Shown: positions 4,922-7,962 of the stretch, piece by piece
Layout: each line of letters opens with the position of its first letter
Numbering within the stretch: the first letter of the stretch is position 1
Assembly: GCA_024404655.1 (NCBI GenBank)
Contig: JAKSPR010000122.1
Location: forward strand, 1-7,962
Direction: 5' to 3'
Source of the DNA: Clostridia bacterium
Lineage (GTDB): Bacteria; Bacillota; Clostridia; Oscillospirales; CAG-272
Length of the DNA stretch: 7,962 bases
Position numbers and translations under genes: made by a program
Notes under the pieces: model-generated
Seen by the model: the letters and a program-made list of their open reading frames with translations, nothing else
Told to the model about the DNA's origin: nothing
The model's database searches: none

Positions 4922-7495
4922 ATGAAAAAGCTGCTGATCGTTGACGGCAACAGTATCCTGAACCGCGCATATTACGGCATCCGCCCCCTGACCACCAAAG
5001 AGGGCATTTTCACCAATGCCGTTTACGGCATGATCACCATGCTGCAGAAGCAGCTGGACGCGGTGGAGCCGGATACCTGCGCCATCGCCTTTGACCGTAA
5101 GGAGCCGACCTTCCGCCATAAAGCCTATGCAGAATATAAAGCCGGACGACACGCATCCCCGGATGAACTGCGGATGCAGTTCCCATACGCAAAGGATGTC
5201 GCCCGCGCCATGGGCTTTTCAGTTTTAGAGCAGCCCGGCTATGAGGCGGACGATATCCTCGGCACCCTGTCAAAGCAGGCGGAGGACGCCGGATGGGATG
5301 CCTATGTGCTCACCGGAGACAGAGACTCCCTGCAGCTCATCGGCGATCATACCACGGTACTCCTTGCCACCAATAAAGATACGATCGTCTTCGACCGGAA
5401 ACAGTTTTTTGATACCTACGGTGTCGGTCCGGAGCAGTTTGTGGACGTCAAGGCCCTCATGGGCGATTCCTCCGATAATATTCCCGGCGTGCCGGGAATC
5501 GGAGAAAAAACGGCGCTGAAACTGATCGCAGACTATCACGATCTCGACGCCATCTATGACGACCTTGCATCCAAGGATATCGCCAAGGGCGCAAAAGCTA
5601 AACTGGAAGCGGGGAAAGAGAGCGCTTATTTCTCCCGCATGCTGGCGACCATCGTCCGTGATGCGCCGCTGGACAGCCCCTTTGGTACCCTCCCTGCACG
5701 GGCTGAGGCTTTTGACCGCCCGGCACTGCGGGATCTGTTCGTCAGACTGGAATTTTCCGCTCTTATCAAGCGTCTCGGCCTTGACCAGACGGAGCCCGAA
5801 ATGCCCATCGCCGCAGCCGCGGAGAAAAGAGCCGATGAGCCCTCCGCTGCGAACCCCCCCGCCCCAGAAGCAAAAGAGATCACAGGCGAAGCGCTCGCCG
5901 CTTTTGATAAAGTCAGACCCGCATCCGTTGTCATTGCCGGAAACACCCTTTACATCCGCACGGAAGATGGTTCCTTTGTCTGCCGTGAGACACCGGATGC
6001 GTGGCGCGCGTTCCTCTCCGACCGTGACCGCACGCTGCTCATGCACGACTGCAAGGCCGTTTACCATTTTGAAGCAGAGAACGGCATTGAACCCGCCGAG
6101 GCTGCTTTTGATACCATGCTGGCAGGTTACGTCCTCGATCCCTCCGACGGCGGCTACAGCCCCGACAAGCTGTCTGTGGCTTATCTCGGCCAGGTCCTTC
6201 CGGAAAGTGCGGGCGGAGCCGAAACTGCAGACGTCATTTTCCGTCTTTATCCCATTCTTGCGGAGAAAATGCGGACCCTCGGCATGGAAAATCTCTATGC
6301 CTCCGTGGAGCTGCCGCTGGCTTATGTTCTCTTCCGCATGGAGCAGAGAGGCTTTCAGGTGGATGTGGGAGGTCTGGAATCCTATGGCGAGCAGCTGGGC
6401 GTGATGTGCTCCGAATATGAGGAGCGGATCTGGACCGCCGCAGGGAAGACCTTCAATGTCAATTCCCCCAAGCAGTTAGGCGATGTGCTTTTTGATACCC
6501 TCATGCTCCCCTGTCCCTCCAAGAAGCGTTCCACCAACGCCGAAGTTCTGGAAAAGCTCCGCCCCTATCATCCCATCATCGGAGATATCCTCGACTACAG
6601 ACAGGTGGCAAAGCTGCGCTCCACCTATACAGAGGGGCTTGTCAAGGTCGCAGACGAAAACGGCAGGATCCATTCCAGCTTCAATCAGACCGTCACCGCC
6701 ACAGGCCGCCTTTCCTCCACGGAGCCGAATCTCCAGAATATCCCGATCCGCACGGAGCTGGGCAGACAACTGAGAAAATATTTCATTCCCACCGACCATG
6801 ATCATGTCCTTGTGGATGCGGACTATTCCCAGATCGAGCTCCGTCTCCTTGCCGCTATTTCCGGCGATGAGACCATGACAGATGCCTTTGTAAACGGCGT
6901 GGATATTCATGCCGTGACCGCGTCGCAGGTATTCGGCGTTCCGCTGTCCGGGGTGACAAGTGAAATGCGCAAGCGCGCCAAGGCCGTCAACTTCGGTATC
7001 GTTTACGGCATCGGAGATTACTCCCTTGCCATGGATATCGGCGTCACGAAGAAACAGGCGGGCGACTATATCAATGGTTATCTGCGTACTTACCCCAAGG
7101 TCTCTGCTTATCTGAAAGATGTTGTCGATCAGGCCAAGCGCGACGGCTTTGTTTCGACCATCTACGGCAGACGGCGCTACATTCCGGAACTCACCTCCAC
7201 AAAGAAAATGATGGTCGCCTTCGGAGAACGTGTCGCCATGAACAGTCCCATTCAGGGCAGTGCTGCCGATATCATCAAAGCCGCCATGGTTTCATTGGAA
7301 CGGGAGCTCACAAAATCCGGACTGGATGCAAAGCTCATTCTGCAGGTACACGACGAGCTGATCGTCGAATGTGCAAAAGACTGTGTGGATGATGTCAAAG
7401 AGATTCTCAAACGGGAAATGGAGCATGTCATTGATCTCTCCGTTCCGCTCACCGTCGATGTTCAGGCGGGCGACACGTGGTATGACGGGCACTGA
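4922..7495 (+). CDS. polA: DNA polymerase I
   Basis: The 857-residue enzyme fills gaps in excision repair and removes RNA primers from Okazaki fragments. The N-terminal 5' nuclease (about 1-270) has its acidic metal ligands: Asp8, Glu108-Ala-Asp110-Asp111, Asp133 and Asp135 (TGDRD), Asp182 and Asp185 (GDSSDN), followed by the helix-hairpin-helix GVPGIGEKTA. After a variable Ala/Pro/Glu-rich linker (about 298-325) comes a 3'-5' exonuclease-like domain in which the Asp-x-Glu pair is missing (the region reads VVIAGNTLYI), while Asp376 and the later YSPDK remain; proofreading is probably lost, as in Bacillus-type PolA. The polymerase domain is complete: motif A DYSQIELR with Asp634, motif B RKRAKAVNFGIVYG with Arg683, Lys687, Phe691 and Tyr695, and motif C VHDE with Asp811-Glu812. 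ATG 4922 is chosen over an in-frame ATG at 4904 because AGAAGGAG (4907-4914) sits 7 bases before it. It is transcribed from its own promoter and ends at the hairpin at 7522-7577. Confidence 0.98.
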   Translation: MKKLLIVDGNSILNRAYYGIRPLTTKEGIFTNAVYGMITMLQKQLDAVEPDTCAIAFDRKEPTFRHKAYAEYKAGRHASPDELRMQFPYAKDVARAMGFSVLEQPGYEADDILGTLSKQAEDAGWDAYVLTGDRDSLQLIGDHTTVLLATNKDTIVFDRKQFFDTYGVGPEQFVDVKALMGDSSDNIPGVPGIGEKTALKLIADYHDLDAIYDDLASKDIAKGAKAKLEAGKESAYFSRMLATIVRDAPLDSPFGTLPARAEAFDRPALRDLFVRLEFSALIKRLGLDQTEPEMPIAAAAEKRADEPSAANPPAPEAKEITGEALAAFDKVRPASVVIAGNTLYIRTEDGSFVCRETPDAWRAFLSDRDRTLLMHDCKAVYHFEAENGIEPAEAAFDTMLAGYVLDPSDGGYSPDKLSVAYLGQVLPESAGGAETADVIFRLYPILAEKMRTLGMENLYASVELPLAYVLFRMEQRGFQVDVGGLESYGEQLGVMCSEYEERIWTAAGKTFNVNSPKQLGDVLFDTLMLPCPSKKRSTNAEVLEKLRPYHPIIGDILDYRQVAKLRSTYTEGLVKVADENGRIHSSFNQTVTATGRLSSTEPNLQNIPIRTELGRQLRKYFIPTDHDHVLVDADYSQIELRLLAAISGDETMTDAFVNGVDIHAVTASQVFGVPLSGVTSEMRKRAKAVNFGIVYGIGDYSLAMDIGVTKKQAGDYINGYLRTYPKVSAYLKDVVDQAKRDGFVSTIYGRRRYIPELTSTKKMMVAFGERVAMNSPIQGSAADIIKAAMVSLERELTKSGLDAKLILQVHDELIVECAKDCVDDVKEILKREMEHVIDLSVPLTVDVQAGDTWYDGH

Positions 7496-7521
7496 TAGCC
7501 CTTTTGACCTCATTTCTGCAT

Positions 7522-7577
7522 AAAATCCTCCCTCTGCGGGAATACTGTTTCCGAGACGCAAAGAGGGAGGATTTTTT
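7522..7577 (+). terminator. polA terminator that contains the next gene's ribosome binding site
   Basis: A perfect 14-bp stem, AAAATCCTCCCTCT (7522-7535) with AGAGGGAGGATTTT (7562-7575), is extended inward by GCG/CGC and GGAA/TTCC pairs (7536-7542 with 7549-7559, small bulges) and ends in TTTTTT (7572-7577). This is a strong intrinsic terminator for polA. The 3' arm holds GAGGGAGG, which is also the Shine-Dalgarno sequence for ATG 7578, and the U-run directly abuts that start codon. Confidence 0.85.
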
Positions 7578-7820
7578 ATGTCCGGAGAAAAGAAACGCAG
7601 ACGTGCGCAGGCGGCGGTTGATGCCGTCATGCAGAGCTATCAGCAGACCGGTGCTGCGACCGACCCCATGGGCAGCTATACGGGGATGACGGGGGAGACC
7701 CGTTCTGCCCTTGCCGATACCATCATCCCGACTGCCCCTGTTCCCGGCGGCAAGCGCTGGATGACGCAGGCAGAGCTGACCGATGCCGTAAAGCCCGAAC
7801 AGGATGCGGATGATCTGTGA
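7578..7820 (+). CDS. Small hypothetical protein (80 aa)
   Basis: The protein starts with a basic stretch (SGEKKRRRAQAAVDAVMQSY), has TDPMGSYTGM near the middle and ends in an acidic tail, PEQDADDL. It has no membrane segment, cysteine or recognised domain. GGGAGG, 7 bases before the ATG, is a good ribosome binding site, and a terminator follows 18 bases after the stop. From memory, small proteins of Clostridia with a DPxGSYTG motif and a QDADDL-like end exist, which favours a real conserved gene, but this is recollection and no function is known. Its expression is odd: the ribosome binding site lies inside the polA terminator stem. It could be made from rare read-through, or from a promoter inside the 3' end of polA, where I did not find a clear one. 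Confidence 0.62.
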   Translation: MSGEKKRRRAQAAVDAVMQSYQQTGAATDPMGSYTGMTGETRSALADTIIPTAPVPGGKRWMTQAELTDAVKPEQDADDL

Positions 7821-7838
7821 ATAAAGGTAACCTGAAGA

Positions 7839-7878
7839 CGATACCCCGGCGGAAAAAGACCGCCGGGGTATCGCTTTT
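7839..7878 (+). terminator. Terminator after the small hypothetical gene
   Basis: A perfect 14-bp GC-rich stem, CGATACCCCGGCGG (7839-7852) with CCGCCGGGGTATCG (7860-7873), has a 7-base A-rich loop and is followed by CTTTT. It begins 18 bases after the stop at 7820. On the minus strand there is no U-run after the stem. The remaining bases, 7879-7962, show no start with a ribosome binding site and no recognisable protein on either strand. Confidence 0.8.
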
Positions 7879-7962
7879 GGAAGAGTTGTTGGTTTCTGCT
7901 CTCGGCTTGATTTTGCTTTTATCCGGCTTCGGGGTGTGACCGGCAAGGGCTTTGCGGTCGCC

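Noticed and set aside
5270..6067. Minus-strand frame of 265 codons opposite polA
   Set aside because: It lies wholly inside a complete, well-conserved polA and has no start signals.
7449..7946. Minus-strand frame of 165 codons at the right end
   Set aside because: It covers the polA end, the terminator hairpin, the small gene and the second terminator. It is Arg/Ser-rich and low-complexity, typical of a shadow.
7936..7962. Possible GTG start of a next plus-strand gene (V-T-G-K-G-F-A-V-A)
   Set aside because: Nine codons to the edge with no convincing ribosome binding site; it cannot be distinguished from chance.

Overview
The window looks like chromosomal DNA of a Gram-positive anaerobe of the class Clostridia, probably close to Oscillospiraceae. 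I infer this from the moderately high GC coding DNA, strong AAGGAG-type ribosome binding sites, consensus sigma-A promoters (TTGATT / TATAAT, often with extended -10 TG), a PolA that keeps its 5' nuclease but has a degraded proofreading site, and a stand-alone 2-oxoacid-dehydrogenase-E2-like protein. No database search was possible.

Layout. Positions 1-432 (minus) hold the first 144 codons of an unrecognised protein that runs off the left edge. Positions 433-664 have no gene but carry three hairpins in a row. A tRNA-Ser(GCU) lies at 665-754 (minus) with a consensus promoter at 790-818. A divergent promoter near 955 drives the E2-like acyltransferase-fold protein (1007-1900, plus), whose presumed catalytic His is replaced by Glu. 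Positions 1901-2280 are non-coding and rich in palindromes: two look-alike terminators flank a 17-bp perfect inverted repeat and two smaller hairpins. Positions 2281-4704 (minus) encode a large membrane-anchored cell-wall hydrolase: about 380 Pro/Glu-rich residues on the cytoplasmic side with a hexapeptide repeat, one transmembrane helix, a G5 domain and a C-terminal M23 metallopeptidase. Positions 4705-4921 hold divergent promoters for this gene and for polA (4922-7495, plus). The polA terminator hairpin contains the ribosome binding site of a small hypothetical gene (7578-7820, plus), which is followed by its own terminator. The last 85 bases show nothing I can assign.

The genes appear to be single transcription units with housekeeping roles (translation, cell-wall remodelling, DNA repair and Okazaki-fragment maturation) plus two uncharacterised proteins. 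I see no transposase, CRISPR array, toxin-antitoxin pair or recognisable defence system. The most interesting items are the terminator/RBS overlap after polA, the palindrome cluster at 1917-2198, the His-to-Glu change in the E2-like protein, and the repeat-bearing N-terminal region of the M23 protein.
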